A DNA stretch of 64,000 bases from Eleginops maclovinus (taxonomy: Eukaryota > Chordata > Actinopteri > Perciformes > Eleginopidae), in assembly GCF_036324505.1 (NCBI RefSeq), contig NC_086360.1, positions 14,849,293 to 14,913,292 of the forward strand. Direction: 5' to 3'. The notes under the pieces were generated by a model. The model was not told where the DNA came from and did no database searches. It saw only the letters and a list, made by a program, of their open reading frames with translations. Made by a program: the position numbers and the translations under genes. This document shows, in pieces, positions 49,520 through 63,765 of the stretch (its first letter is position 1; each line of letters starts with the position of its first letter).

Positions 49520-49847
<328 letters not shown>

Positions 49848-51362
49848 TGTGGCTTTGTCCTCTTAGAAACAGAAGGTAGGTTATCCAGAGCAAGTCAGAC
49901 AATCAGCCATATAACCAATTCCCCAGATGAGAAGAAAGCGAAAACAACAGCCAGCCAACCAGTCAGGTGATTCACCATCTGCCAAGCACCGAGGCATTCA
50001 GCCTGCCATGTGTCCCTCGCTCTTTTAATGGAATAAACATTTCTTGCTGCCTGTCTTGGGTCAGATACATTAAACATCTCACATGAGCTCCGCAGCCCCG
50101 TCCATGTCCATGCATGCTAAAACACATTTTCATTTTTCTCCCGGTGCTGCACACATAATGTAGGATCAGCAGCTGTTATGCTCCTGTTTTCACTTTAATT
50201 TAGGAGGATTCCATGAATAAAAATCCAGCGAAAGGCTGGACAGATCTATTTAAGACTGGTTTGAGTCATATACACTTTGGCACATTTTGAAGGAAAACGA
50301 TTAACTGTAAATGCCTCGTCTTTTCTCATCCAATATTGCTTATTTGCATGTATATAAGAAGGCTGCTCAGTGGTTGGTAGTAGAAGGCTTAGGCTGCTCA
50401 AGTTTATCCAGTGTGAAGAAAATCCTGCTAATAATTATTGCAAAAACACTTGTTGAACTATATGAATTGCCAGGCTGGTGCTTATATGTGATCTGAAACT
50501 CAAGCTAATGCAGCATTAGTACTTTTACTTGATCCATGTACATTTGATTATTTTTTAATGTAATCACCCAGGGCTAAAAGGAATAAAATTCATAGTAGTA
50601 GTCAGAAACTACATTGATATATATATATATATATGCTAACACAGCGTATTCAAATCATATGAATAGGTAATGACCCTGCCAAAGCCTGGACCACTGTACA
50701 TGGATGTGCTAATAGGCTATACATCAGGAGGCAGGGAAAGGCCCATTGAGAGGTGCAGTTGTTATTTTAAGTGGCGGGAGACCGCTAAATGCCTGATAGC
50801 TTTACACCACAAGAGATGAAAGTGGAGCAGATCTGAAAGAAAAAGAGCAGGGTGTATTTGAGCAGGCTGGTTGCGAGTATCTTTACGCAACTTGAGTGTG
50901 AGCACTCGACTTCCCCTGCCTGTGAAGATGCATCTCTGACATTCTTCCTCATCTTCTCTTTTTCGGTTAACTATCATATGTTCTTACACTCACTACTTTA
51001 TCTTGATTTTTTTTGCTACTTTTCAAAAAGTCAGAAAGGTACTCTATGTAGAATTTGCAATTTCCCTTGATTAATTCAATCGTGCAGCGCAAAGCACTTG
51101 ACATTTTTCGTTGAAGTTTTTGTATCTCTGGGTGACCACTCAAAAACTCTCTAGAGAAGGGATAGAGGGCTTTTTCTACTAAGTAGTGCAATATGGCCTC
51201 TAAGAGGTCGTGCAATCCTTTTATTAGTGTTTGGGAGAAGACTTTGAGAGGGTCTTTAATATGACTTGATGCCTCAGATCAGCAGGAGGTAGATGCATAG
51301 TAAAGACCCCTGCATAGTGCAGCTCGGGCAAATAAGATTAGTGTGCCCTTGATAATAACAAT

Positions 51363-51460
51363 GTTTGAGACCATAAAGGAATAGTGTGACATTTTAGGAA
51401 ACACGTCTGTCTGGTAAATATAAAGTAACAGCTTAGCATAAAGGGTGAAAGGGAAGAGCT
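51363..51460 (+). repeat. Remnant of a common teleost interspersed repeat
   Basis: The segment reads GGAATAGTGTGACATTTTAG, then GTCTGGTAAATATAAAG, then CAGCTTAGCATAAAG. These three blocks, in this order, resemble a repeat found throughout fish genomes (an AGTGTGACATTTTGGGAAA start followed by GGTAAATATGAAGC and TTAGCTTAGCATAAAGACTG). The recognition is from memory. The class of that repeat is uncertain to me. Confidence 0.45.
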
Positions 51461-52646
51461 CTGACACTGTCTGAATGTCAGCCTTATATCCACACTGCAC
51501 CTCTGAATGTGTGTACACAGGCTGGTGCTTACACCTTAAATCGCTGCAGTCCATGTACAGTACATGCCAACCACATGTGACTTACCGTTGTGACAAATAT
51601 AACTCGTCTTGCTTATATTTTTGTTTAGACTTTTTACCTTCTTTCAGCGAATCATATAGAAACTGGTTCATTTTTTTTACATGTCTCTTTCCAGCTGTGC
51701 CCAAATCATAGTACTGCTAACACTAGCCCCGCTCGAAAGCAAGAGGACAAAAACCCAGCAGGTTTGTTCAGTAATTACATGGTGCTTGTGGATGGATTGT
51801 GCACATATGAGAAAAGATGGCATGTACACAAACGTACTGAGCAGATTTCTTCCTGGAGAGCAAAGAGGAGTGAAAAGGGATAACAGGAGAGAGGACACAG
51901 AGCGCCACCTCCCCACTTCACTCCTCCACCTTCACCACCACCATCATCAGGCTTAGACAGGGTCACACCAACCATGTCCACTGGGGCCACAGAAACGACA
52001 GCGCGCGTTGACAAATAGACAAGGATACAAGAAAGGGTAGAGAAACAGTGGGAGGGAGAGTGGATGATTCTGTACTGTGAGGCTCTGAGGAGTCGAGGGC
52101 TGGAGCACACACTGTTGTGGTTTTTTGAAAAGCAAAGAGCAGTACCACTGATAAAAAACTATCAATGCAGTGAGCGCATGTGGTCAGAATTAGATTAAAG
52201 TCTTCTCCAATATGTTATCATCCATGGAATCTAGTATGTACGAGCAAGAAGAGTCATTAATGCTCAATCCTGTGGTAGATACATTCTTTCTCATATTTCA
52301 GGAGGAATATTATTATTTAAAGTAGAGGTGAGAAAACCAGTTTTTTTTCTATTCAGCTGATTCATTAATTTGACGGGTGATTTGCTCATGACACTAAGCA
52401 TAGCGGTACTGCTGTGTGACACCCAACACTTAAAGGTGGGGTTTCTGAATGTACATAAATTGGAAGGCGAATCAGGTTCCTTAGATTATTATCACGTGTT
52501 TTCTGCCTTGATAACGTATTTCAGCTGAAAATAGACAGTAGAGAGGGGGAGGGGTTCAGCAAACCGTCAAATATTCCGCACTGCTCGTGTTGTCTGTATT
52601 ATCCTCCACACACACAAACACAGATACTCGTGAGTTGTTGAACGAG

Positions 52647-52860
52647 ACTGAATGATTAATTATTTGAATAGTGTACTTATTAACACATGAATACTACTCT
52701 GTTATTTAGGTTTACATATCTATTTAAGAAGGATAATATAAGAAAATCACACATTTCAGGTGTGGACCATATTCCATTCTACTTTTTGAACTTGGTGAGG
52801 GCCATTTCAAAATGGACAATGGGCTGCAGTTGGCCACGGGCCGTAGTTTGGACCCCAATG
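52647..52860. mobile_element. Truncated hAT element related to the copy at 3050-3570
   Basis: It shares TATTAACACATGAATAC and the terminal block GGGCCATTTCAAAATGGAC ... GGGCCGTAGTTTGGAC with the right half of the complete element (there GGGCCAATTCAAAATGGAC and GTTGCAGTTTGGAC). The left half and the left inverted end are absent. The right end is decayed (GGACCCCAATG instead of GGACACCCCTG). Confidence 0.7.
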
Positions 52861-53831
52861 CCCTAGGGTTTAATGTAATAACATTTTAATGTGAAGGCGT
52901 CCTATAGAGATCACAGACATCACTGTCCGACATGTAATTTATTATTAGTATGCTTCAAAATGTATATATTCAAAGTGGAAAAAGATGGACCAGTGGTTTT
53001 ATCCTGTTTCCTACGTAAAACATGCAACATGGTATATGATCCAGAGAAACAATGCACATTTTTTTATTTTTTCATTTACCAACCAGAAGTCCATTAGGGA
53101 CCAATACTCTCATTCCCATTACTTTTTTCACCTGCCCAAGGTCACACTGTGATTTTAACATATTCTCCTTTGTTAAAAAAGGTTGAGATAGATTTGGTGT
53201 GCATGTAAGTATCCTGGGAAGTTACTCTAACTACAGTATTCATTGTTAGTCTCATGTGTCTGTACTGACCCCCCAAATAATGTTCCATATCCAGGTGGCC
53301 AGAGCACTTGAGGAATTTTCGAAACAATCTTGACCTCACGCTGAATTCGATTACTCCTACTTCCGAAGATTTTACCGGCCTGATCACTTTTTATTTGGCA
53401 TGCTGTGTCTGTCAACCGTGCAGGAGCACAACATGTAATTTCCCCTCTATTAAGACAACATACATATCTGTATTTGCCAATGAACTGCAGGCTTTCAATC
53501 TGCCTTCACAGTCTATATCGCTGCTTTACAGATATTTAGAGCTGGCTCTCTGTTTAAAAATGCAAAAGATGTAGAAAGTAGATTTCTTTGTGTGTTTAAA
53601 TGATGTGGCAACAGAAAACAACATTCTATTGTCTGCCAGTGTGCATTTGATATTATCTTCCTGTGCAACCTGGTAGCAAATATGTTAACAAACAAAGATG
53701 TGGACATTTTCTTATTCAGTTATTGATTAAGAATGATTATTGAAATAGGGGTTTAATTACTGAAAATACATATTTCAATCACCTCCATGGATAGAATTTC
53801 TCTCTATATAATTAAAGTGCCAAAGGAGTAC

Positions 53832-53925
<94 letters not shown>

Positions 53926-54139
53926 AAGCTGGGAGTGGTTTAAATTAAAACTTCATATATCTGTTTAGTGATCACATTTTACACTCACAGGTCTTTCATT
54001 TCACTTCTTCAGGTTACTGAAGTACTTGCTGGTTTTGCATTTACAAAATAGAGGTATCCTAGTGATGTACAGTATATCCTCTGAAAAGGAGACATTAACC
54101 ACAGCGTCAGTTTGTTTTCACGCACGAAAGGTCCATCAA
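53832..54139 (-). repeat. Right arm of the ~300-bp inverted repeat, with (AC)n
   Basis: Begins with (AC)46 at 53832-53923 and continues outward to GGTCCATCA. It is the reverse-complement counterpart of 49520-49845. Differences include a 12-base stretch (TTTTCAGAGGAT region on the minus strand) missing from the left arm. The two (CA)/(GT) tracts face each other across a 4-kb spacer. Confidence 0.88.
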
Positions 54140-57100
54140 AAAAAAAAACGTTACAGAAACATTTACTATTGCAGTTTTTGTCATGAAGTAAAAAGTCACT
54201 TGAAATTAAAAGTATACTTAGTATAAGGAGCAAACTGAGGGGGAAGAAAAGATCGCCTTTTCATTGTGACCTTTACTAAAATGTAAATGATTAGATGATT
54301 TGTGTTTTCAGATAAATTCAACAATTAAAAGATAATTGTTTCTAAAATAAATTTGCATTTCAGGGGGTTTTGAGCGGCTCAAGGCTACATCAGCCACTAT
54401 AACACACCTGTGACAATATTGTTGGAGAATGAGTTGCATTCTGGGTAATGTAGGCATCAGAATTTGTTTGTAAGAAGTATGCATTGGATAAAAAGATTTA
54501 ACGCTGTTTTTAAACTATCCATCATATGTCAAGCAGTGTTTTAGGAGTGCACAACTAAATACGTGGTTCAACTTGTATGTACTCACAGCTGATCATCATG
54601 GGTCTTTAAATGATCCTTTTCCTGGTCCTTATGGATCAAAGTGTCCTTAAACTATTACTGTGTGTGATTGCAATCCTTTTATTCTTTTTTATGAGGTTTG
54701 TTTAGTGGCATGGCAGTGCCCACATCATAAAAAAAACATTCTTCCTAGTGAACATTCAGTGACTCAAGAAAATATATTTCCATTATGCAACAAAGGGTTG
54801 CACAAAGCAAGGCAATTGTTGCTTAGTCCATTAAGTTGCAATAAAAAAACATGACTAACAAAACAAAACAAATGAATTTGCAGCAGGAGCAAAATGGGAA
54901 CCTTTCTGGGCAAATAATATAGCCGGCATTTCTAACATTAAACAAATTGACATCAGAAGGAAACAGAGTTTTACCTCGGTGATGTGTTGAAAAATAGAAA
55001 TGAAAATATATTTTCTCATTACATATTCAGTGTCAGTTTTGAGGATTAATTAGCCGTGTCGTCATGCATCACTTGCTCCTCCAAATACATGTCTGCAAAT
55101 CCCAGCATCGTTTCAGTATTATTCCACTCCTAATGAGCCATATTATATTTATTTATAAGATTTATCTCATTAAACACATCATTTGTTATGTGCATAGTAA
55201 TTTGTTGTTTTTTTTGTGTTAACTTGAAATGCTATTCCTAGTGTGTATGTGTATGAATTGGACGTGTGCCGTTAAATTTAACAAAATAAAATTCAACTAT
55301 TTTAAAAAGTAATTTCACAGTAGGGCTGAACTAGATGTTGTAATAAACTAATAGCATTTCTTTCCCTCAGTTTTTCCATTCATTTAAAATGTACCTTAAT
55401 ATCCGATAATTTAAAATCCATATGACCACCTCAACATAAGATAGAGTCCACATTTATAAACATTTATGTCACATATAACTGCTCCTACGTGTAGGCCAGG
55501 CATACGTGTGGGAGTTAGTGAGACTAATTTTTGCAGATGAATAACATATTTCGCTATGGATTTGTAAAAACCATCAATTACAGTAGAATAATGATAACTT
55601 CAAGTCTAATACACATGTAACTTAATCACTATGACTTTTTAATAAAACGTAAAAATTGAACAGCAAAGCACTACAGGAAAAAGCAGCAGTGTGAACTGTG
55701 AAACCTCATGAGTCTTACCCACACGGTTCCTTTGCGTTGACACTTGACCCACCTTCCCATTCACTGTGAATGGGGTGACGTCAAGCATTGCCAAACTGCA
55801 TTGTGGTTCCGTTTCTTTGCTTTGGCTGCGTTGCTCGCGGTGAAAGTTAAGAAAAGTTCAACTTTTCAAGCGTCGACGGAAGCGCCAGCCCATCAAATCC
55901 CGTTTATGTAAATATGCCAGCACAAGTGCTAGCCAATCAAACCGTGTGTATGTGTGATTGGTTGTTGGTCGCATTAACCCCAAGCGCCAGACATGCCCAC
56001 CGGCAAGCGTCAATGCTACGGAACTGTGTGTACGCTGCGTTACTGACCTAGCGTCAGGTACAATACAAATAACTGAAGTGCAGCTCATCTTAGCACAATA
56101 TTTTTTTCTTTTATTTATTACAATAAAAATTGAACAGTGACTCTCACTTTGCCACATGGGCATCAGCTGGTTAAAATCAGAGGCTAGGACACCTACTGTA
56201 TAGTACAGTGTGTGTCTTTCTCATGCAAAAATGGACAGACAACTTTCTGTTCTTGGGACTTTATGCCTTTTTTTTGTGCAAATTGTCATTTTTATATTTT
56301 GCACATATAGCATGGAATATGTTCCAGAAAGACTGCCACTGAATGAATTGTATTGGCAAATGCTTTTAATGAATATGGATGAATTGGACATGGATTCTTT
56401 TAGATTTCAATGTTCTTTTTTTAAAAAGGTACATGCTGTTTTTTAACTTCTCTTTGTTTGATTTTTGCTTTTCGAAAATCGCATTCTACGCGGCAAGGTT
56501 GGTTTGTATCCGATGACATTTTTAACATAGTGCATGACCTTAATGTTTGAAGTGCCTTAAAGCCTCGTTTCAATTTCCACCACATGAATAAAGCGATGGT
56601 TTTATCTGCTAATTCATAGAGACACATGAACAAAGAAAACTGGCCTGCACATTTAACTGCATTATACGCATCCATGCATACTGAATATGTGTCTGAACAT
56701 TTAATGCTTAAAAACATGTGACCATAGACACACATGCAGACAAACAGGACCTCCCTATTTACAACCATGCACTATTTCTGTCGCTACTCTGATCTTCCTG
56801 TCCTCCTCTCTCCCCTCGTCCCCTCTCGACCTCTCTTCCTTATCCCTGTGGTCATTTGTATTCATCCACCTCCATTTACTGTCACCATGCGCCAGTTACA
56901 GCCTGCTCTGAGCTCTTCTCTCGTTTCCCCCTCTCACTTTGCTCTGTCCCTCTGTTCTGCATCTCCCCGACCCATTTCCTCTCACCGTGGCATCGTGTGC
57001 AGCTCAGTAAATAAAAACTATGGCCAATGTTGCAAAATAAATGCAAGTGAATCACTAAACAGATACACAAAGACTACCATTTAACAGCATACACGCTTGC

Positions 57101-60100
57101 GTACACACATTTAATCAAACGCTCCTGTCGATTATTCTGATGGATCCAGGCCAGAGTCTATATTACTTCTTTCCCTGTCAGGGAACCCAGTAATAACTGA
57201 AGACTCCCTGAAGTTCGAGCTGACTAGGTCATTACTCAGTCCCGACGCACACTGGTTGAGTCATAATGCTTTGAGAATTGCACTGCTGATTATGGCAATG
57301 TTATTTTAAATAAATGTTTTTGCTTTATATTCCATCCATGGAATATTCTTCCATTAGTGGAAAAGAATTATACACAGTCTCCCTCAGGGTCACTATAACC
57401 GCTATGCTAGCAAACTTACTATCTATAAGACAACCTCACTGCGGCTGAGACATCATTTGTACATGTCGGCAGGAAGCTCTACCTTGATAATAATCAGGTA
57501 GAACTATGAGGGTTGAAACACACAGGGAAAGTAATTTTAATTATCTATTTCACTCAAATAGGAGAGCCTAAAAAGGGGAATACAAACATACTTATTAATA
57601 GTATTTGCGGTCCAACAATTCACATTCAAGAAAAAAAAATCATATTGGTTCATGATTATAAAAAAGAAAACAACAGGCATGGTATACCCACACATTCAGT
57701 ATTGTTAAAGTGAGTTTGAAAGGGTTTTGTTTGATTACATGCAGGACAGGTTTCAGTTTTCTCTCGTGAGCCAGTGCTTGCTTATTCAGTTGTGATGATG
57801 AGCAGTGATAAAGAATGATGGTTCATTTAAGGACTGCTGCCACATCTGATGCCATTTGTAAAAACCCGGAGTGGTGCTGAGATTTCACACTCAATCTACA
57901 GTTGTTGTATTTTCAGAGTGAACTTGCTCCATTTTGCGTTCACAAGGCCAGCAGCTTTCACCGTGGGCTGTGAGTCATCCAAAGCAAAGGCTCCTTAAAT
58001 GTTAAAACTATAAAGAAAAATGTCACCGCTCAAAAGAAGGAGAACACAGTGCTTCTTAACTGCCTTGCTTGCTCGGGCTGAAAATTATATAACAGTTCAT
58101 ATAACTGAGATTGTAAGGAAATTATAGCTGTAGTGGCCCCACATGGCCTCTGCTGGAAATGAGCCCTGAACAAGCTGAACCGTATCAGAACCCAACAGAG
58201 CTGTAACTGCAGTCACTGTGGGACCTACAGTACCGGGTCAGGGACACGCTAACAGTGCTCTGCAGTTTTAAATCAACATGTTACTGTGGTCCGCATCCTT
58301 TTGATAACTTTCTCTTTACAAAAACATATTTCTACATAAATGCTGCCATCTATTGGTCAAAGACCTACAAACAACACTGTGCTTCATATTGGATTCTCAA
58401 CCAGAACCTATTTTCAAGACTTTTATGTTATGGTACATTTATCGCTCATTAAAGAGCATGTTATTTACTAATAGTGTGCTTAATAATAATCAAGGCACTT
58501 TCTTTGGTCTATTACTTGGCTAAGACAAATATATACAGTACAATAGGTTGGGGAAAGCTATAACTGAACATTTGAAATAAAACAATCCTATATCAGTATA
58601 AGTTTAAACCAAGTGCAACGCCTTTTGTGAAATGACAAAAATAATCTGCACGCCTGAATAATTTACAAAATGGCATTTTATATATGTAAATATTCAAATG
58701 GATGTTTTAGTTGCTGTGGAACCAGGGTGGCCTGTGGTGCGCGTAGAAGATTCTGATGTGCATAAATAATGTGTTCGCCCCATTTTCCACTAAAAATAGT
58801 GTGAATGAAGGCTGCAATCAGGATTTTGAGAAGCTTTTTTGAAAAAAAACAACCGATACATATATTTAAAATTGAAGTACCTATGCTTGTATACCTAAAA
58901 CATAATACAGTACAGAGATATTTGGCTAAAATACGCAATCCATTTTGCAAGTGCACAAATATTTTGTAATAAAAACACTTCTTTTAAAAGAAACTTTTTT
59001 AAACATATAATGGCAATCTGTAGAGAAGAGAGAGTTTAATATTTTTGCACAATTAGATTTCCTCAAATGCTGATGTCACTTAACTTTGACGGTATGAACT
59101 TTTCCATGAATACCTATCACCAGATGGTTTTTCATAATAAAGTTACTCTGGATGGAGACATACTCACCACTGCCTGGTTCCTGGACCTGTCACTGGATCT
59201 CACAGTCTAAGATGTCCACTTGAGGGAGGCAGAGGTGCATTACGGTTTTCATGCATGTAGTCTGTTAGTAATATAATGGCTTGTAGAATCTCGTCTACAT
59301 TTAATTCTATGGCAACTATCATTTAATTCACCCTGTAAGTCACCCTTTTGTTAGCCGTTTAAATGCTCGCCAGCCCCTTTCCTCCCACTAAGCACTAATC
59401 CAATATTAATCCAGCACTGTCCCCTCACCATTCAAAAGCTATACAATTACATTTATTTAGGTGGTAACAATAGCAACAGGTAAATGCTATAAATGGTCTG
59501 TCATCATAGACATCTTTAAATCAAACATAATATTAACTTCACTGATTTGATGAGTGAAATGTCACACAGGGAACCCTTTGCCAATAACATCCCAGACTCC
59601 AGACTGTGCTCGGTGAGGTGAGAGTAGGCAGTGTACTGCCAAAAACCAATCTGTCAAGAGCAATCAATATTTTGCAAGGAGATTGTGACTATTAGCTCAG
59701 ATTTACACAAGGATTTGAAGTATTTTTAGAGCGGAAACTGTGTCCCTTTCATTTTCACAAAGAGGTTTTGTGTTCTAAAGAATAAAAATGGAAATTGATA
59801 GCAATTAGAAAGAAGATTTGTACGAAGGGCAACACAAACTCTGTGTATGTTGTAGTTTGAAGATAGATCTGAAGAGCAGGTCTGAATCATACACCTGTTA
59901 CACTTTTGTAAAGCCTATGCGATTCATTTTTCGCTCACATTCTCTGAGGTGTTTATTTATATATATTCTTGAGGCCCTGAAGGTGTTTGTCAATACAAAC
60001 TCTATCGTATTGTATTAAGCTCTTTTAGGAGTATTGAATTACATTTAATTGTTGGTTGTTAATGCTTTTGTGTCCACTTTTTGTAGAACTACTACTTTAT

Positions 60101-62962
60101 ACCTCTGTTTTTGATTCCATTAATAATATCAGATTCTTGTTGAAGACACAAAAATCACAACTGCTGTGTCAAAGTACAGAATATATTTATTTTCTAAATA
60201 TTTTTTGAAAAAGAGGCCAGCAAAAACATTAAACCTTGTGTTGTGTTGGGATGCAACTATGGATTATCTGTTTGTCTAAAAAATGTGAGATAGTGAAACA
60301 TGTCCATCCCAATATTTGACATTCCACGTTGATGGGTTGAAATATCTTGTTTTGTCAGTTCAAACTCAAAGCTGTTCATATTTAATAAGATGTACAAAGT
60401 AAAACACAGGACACTTTTTCTGCCAGTTTGGCATGAAAAATGTATTTATCGATTAATCCCATTTTCCGAATCCTTTTTTTTTGTTGAATGACTAATGGCT
60501 TATTCAACTAATTGTTGCTGTTCTATGTGTATGCTACGCTTCATTTTCAATCAGTCTCTGTATGTTGTAGAGTTTGTTTGGTTTGGCTCTTCATACTATA
60601 TGCATATTCACCACTACAGATTAGCCCTGCAGATTGCCTTCCCTTTCTTTCTTTTGTTCCTCCATCCCTTAGTTCTTGACAAATCCACTTGTCCCTCTAT
60701 GTTGCCCTTGGTAACCAGGGGGAAATGCACATAGACGTCATGCGCACTTTTAAGAAAAACGTTTTTTTTTTACAAAGAGAAGAAAAAGAGAATAGCGGTA
60801 AGACAGGTAGCAGGAGAGATGAATAAAGAAGAAGTGAAAGACGCAAGGATTGACAGTAATGATCTGTGTTCATCCTGCGAGAGAAAAACAAATAAAACAT
60901 TTGGTGAAAGAATTGCCTTCATCTTTTTTCACTATTGTGAGATGATGATAGAATTGCAAGCTGTCAAATGAAGGCCAGCAGCTCTCTGTCGCTATCATTG
61001 CTGTCATTGACTGCCTGCCAGTGCTCTACAGCATGGGATCCTTCAGGAGAAAGGAAGCATTAAGAAATGACCATGACTGGAGAACAGACAGGAGCCCAAA
61101 ACAGGAAGATTTGGTGAGTCACACAAACACAGCCGACTCTCTTCACATGTTTAAGCTAGAGGAACTGCTACCACCAATAAAACACAATTTTGCAGTGTTG
61201 GTGGTGGGCAAAGACTTTACCCATGAGTCGTCATTGGAAAGTGGACTCCAATGTTTATTAACCATGACTTTGCTTTTTATTTATTTCAAGCTTTTCTCAC
61301 TTACAGTATGTTTTTCTAACATATTTATTAGTACAAGGCATTTTTAATTTGACATCATTGTTCTCAAGACACAGGAAAGAAATGGATGCAGCAATGCATT
61401 TATATTTTCTGAGGGAAATATCTGTGGCTGCTATGCTATGCTATTGTTTGAAAGTGTTTGCATAGTTATTCAAGATGGATCCAAGGTGACGCTTAATGGT
61501 GAGTCTCACTAGAAGATTGCACTTGTGGATGGTTGGTGGTTGCTAGGGTTGTTACTAGGTAATTGCTTAGGGATGCTGGTTTTGCAACATAATGCTAAAA
61601 TACTAAAGGTGGTTTTCTAGTGTATTTGTGAATGACTGCTAGTAATCCTCTGTATAAAATAAGTGAACTGGCCTCTATTTATTTGTTTTCCACCATTTTA
61701 AAGCGCCAAAGCGGCAAGACAGACTGTAAACGTGCATGCATGCAAACAGGCTGCTATTAGACTGTACTTCCAACAGGGCAACACACTACACCAGATGAGC
61801 ACCCCTTAATAAAAAGTAAACAAAATGAATGTAGTGCTACTAACACTTTGACACTTTAGGTTGAAAGTTAAATGCCTCGACACCGACAAAACCTGCTACC
61901 TGCCAAGCTAACGACATGCCTACAAGCCCCAGCTAAACTTTGTGACATTATGCCTCCCAAACAACAGCTTGTTAACAATGTCACAGCATTAAGTTTACAC
62001 CGCTACTGTGTTGCCACTGTGCCGAGCAGTTAGCGTGTTTCCCTCAGGAATACTAACTGTAGTGAGAGAGGGATCCACAACCGTGTTTTGATGTGTCGTT
62101 TCAGAGTTTTGTGTTACTACATATCTGCATCGTATATCTTGATACGAGGAAGGTTACTGTTGTGACACAGCATAATAATTCCCACATACTAGTTTATATG
62201 CTCGACAATATTCAAATATGGTCATTTTTTATTTGCATTTATATTGTGTTCATTCACCAAGTCTTGATGAGAAATTCTAAAATGTGACCCTTAAGGTTCG
62301 TGCTGGGCCAGGTTAACGTTATTCTTAGAAATAATTAAATGATGTTGCTGAGGCGAACTTGTCATAAGTGGATATAAAGCAATAGTGCAGTCAAATTGTT
62401 GACACAGAGGCAGCTTTTAGTTGAAAGTAGAAGGACTTAAAGCTGGTTAGAGGCAGGTACACTCTGCATTCAAGATAAGCTGCTGGTTGCTAGGCTGAGG
62501 AGGGAAAAGGCTAGAAGGTAGCAAATGAGATTCAGCGGACAATGCTTCCATATTTACCAGCATGTCTACCTTCATTTGAAAACCTAATATAGTGAAAGGG
62601 AGTGGCAGAAGACAGAGGATGGATGATGCTCATTGCACAAAACCCATCCCAGTTTTCCTTGCGTATGTGCAAATGCTAGGAAAATGCAAATGCAAATATG
62701 TGGACATGCACACACACAGTGTACACACATGGCATCATTTGCTGTTCCTTGGGATATCCTCTCAAGCTGAGACTGGATTGTGGGTTACTCAATAACTAAT
62801 GGGTGCTTTTAGTGCAGTCTGCTGCATTGACAAATGCACCCTCACAGATGCATGTGGCTCGGCTCTCAAGCGCATGCATGCATACATCAGTTTTGTAAAG
62901 TGTTACTGAAGCTTACCATAGCTCTCCTCATACGTCTTTGTTTTCCTTCTATTCATTGTGTG

Positions 62963-62963
<1 letters not shown>
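54140..62963 (+). other. pde4d: PDE4D intron
   Basis: No exon could be supported across about 8.8 kb. The segment 55700-56100 is a probable transposon remnant, listed separately. Around 61500-62050 the sequence is more mixed and has repeated GCTAGG/GCTAAC-type motifs that suggest another old repeat. Polypyrimidine runs occur near 56780-56960. Confidence 0.5.
55700..56110. mobile_element. Probable teleost DNA-transposon remnant (unclassified)
   Basis: A CpG-bearing island in AT-rich DNA. It contains GTTGACACTTGACCCACCTT, CAAGCGTCGACGGAAGCGCC and AGCCAATCAAACCG, with recurring CAAGCGY(C) motifs in both orientations. I recognise this combination as interspersed in fish genomes. Ends and target duplication could not be fixed. 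A small frame just downstream (56210-56446) is discussed under rejected items. Confidence 0.38.

Positions 62964-63009
<46 letters not shown>
62964..63009 (+). repeat. (AC)n microsatellite, ~46 bp
   Basis: About 23 AC units, ending in CGCTCTGC. It lies just upstream of the putative PDE4D5 promoter. Confidence 0.95.
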
Positions 63010-63012
<3 letters not shown>

Positions 63013-63039
63013 CTGCTCAGCTCCAAAGGATCAGTAGCT

Positions 63040-63045
63040 TATAAA
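63040..63045 (+). promoter_or_regulatory. pde4d: Candidate TATA box for the PDE4D5-type transcript
   Basis: TATAAA within AGCTTATAAACTGGCTGCAG, 721 bases upstream of the D5-type ATG. If used, transcription would begin near 63070 and the 5' leader would be about 700 bases, polypyrimidine-rich (63300-63380), with several upstream ATGs, the first at 63106. It could equally be chance, or a 5' UTR intron could exist. Confidence 0.28.
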
Positions 63046-63765
63046 CTGGCTGCAGTCAGTCTCTCTGTGGAGGGGGAGGAAGAAAGGATAAATTGCTTCG
63101 ACTAGATGGATCGGAACTCAACACTGATTCGCTGCTGGGGTTTTTATTGGGTAACCATCACATATTCCCTGTTGCCTTGTGTCAGATTGGGATGTTTCGG
63201 GCTGGAGGAGACTAAATTAGTTCATCTAAACTCATGCTGGGCTTTATTCCATTGGACTGTGTTGGGTTTGCGTGCAGGCCTGGGGAGGCAGAGCTGGAAT
63301 AGACGGAATTCCCTTTTTTTTTTATCATCCCGCCCTCCCTCTCTCCTTCTTCAATCCTCCCCTCATGTTCTCTCTAGCACTTCCACAGCACACATCCAGT
63401 GTTGCAGAGCAGGCAAAGGCAGCATCCCTCAGTGCTTCTGTTCATCTGCTGGCTCCTTAAACGACGGAGAGGGAGAAAGGGAATACGCATTTTTCATCTC
63501 TTTTATATTCCCTGCTTTTGTACAGAAGGAGCTGCTGGTGTGAGGAATTACAGTTAGAGATTTTCAGTTTATCATCCAGAGGATTTTTGGATGTGTCTTT
63601 TTTTTCCAATTTTATTTTTATTCCTACATTTTGAGGAAATTGTTGGACTCTGACAGGAGAAGCATTTATTAGCGCCTGCATTTTTCTATATCCCTCATAT
63701 ATCTTGGCTGCCTTTGCTGTTCATTCATCCGGCTGGTGCTGGTGGTGGTGAAGCCGGGGCAGGCA

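Noticed and set aside
56210..56446. Open frame with a hydrophobic N-terminus resembling a signal peptide
   Set aside because: AT-rich DNA easily encodes Phe/Ile/Leu-rich peptides. There is no homology I recognise, no splice context and no promoter. Kept only as a low-interest finding with the adjacent repeat.
61031..61112. Exon-like block CATGGGATCCTTCAGGAG ... GAAGATTTG followed by GTGAGT
   Set aside because: The donor is good, but the acceptor (GTGCTCTACAG) has no polypyrimidine run, the peptide matches nothing I know, and its phase does not fit the PDE4D first-exon pattern. Transcript evidence would be needed.
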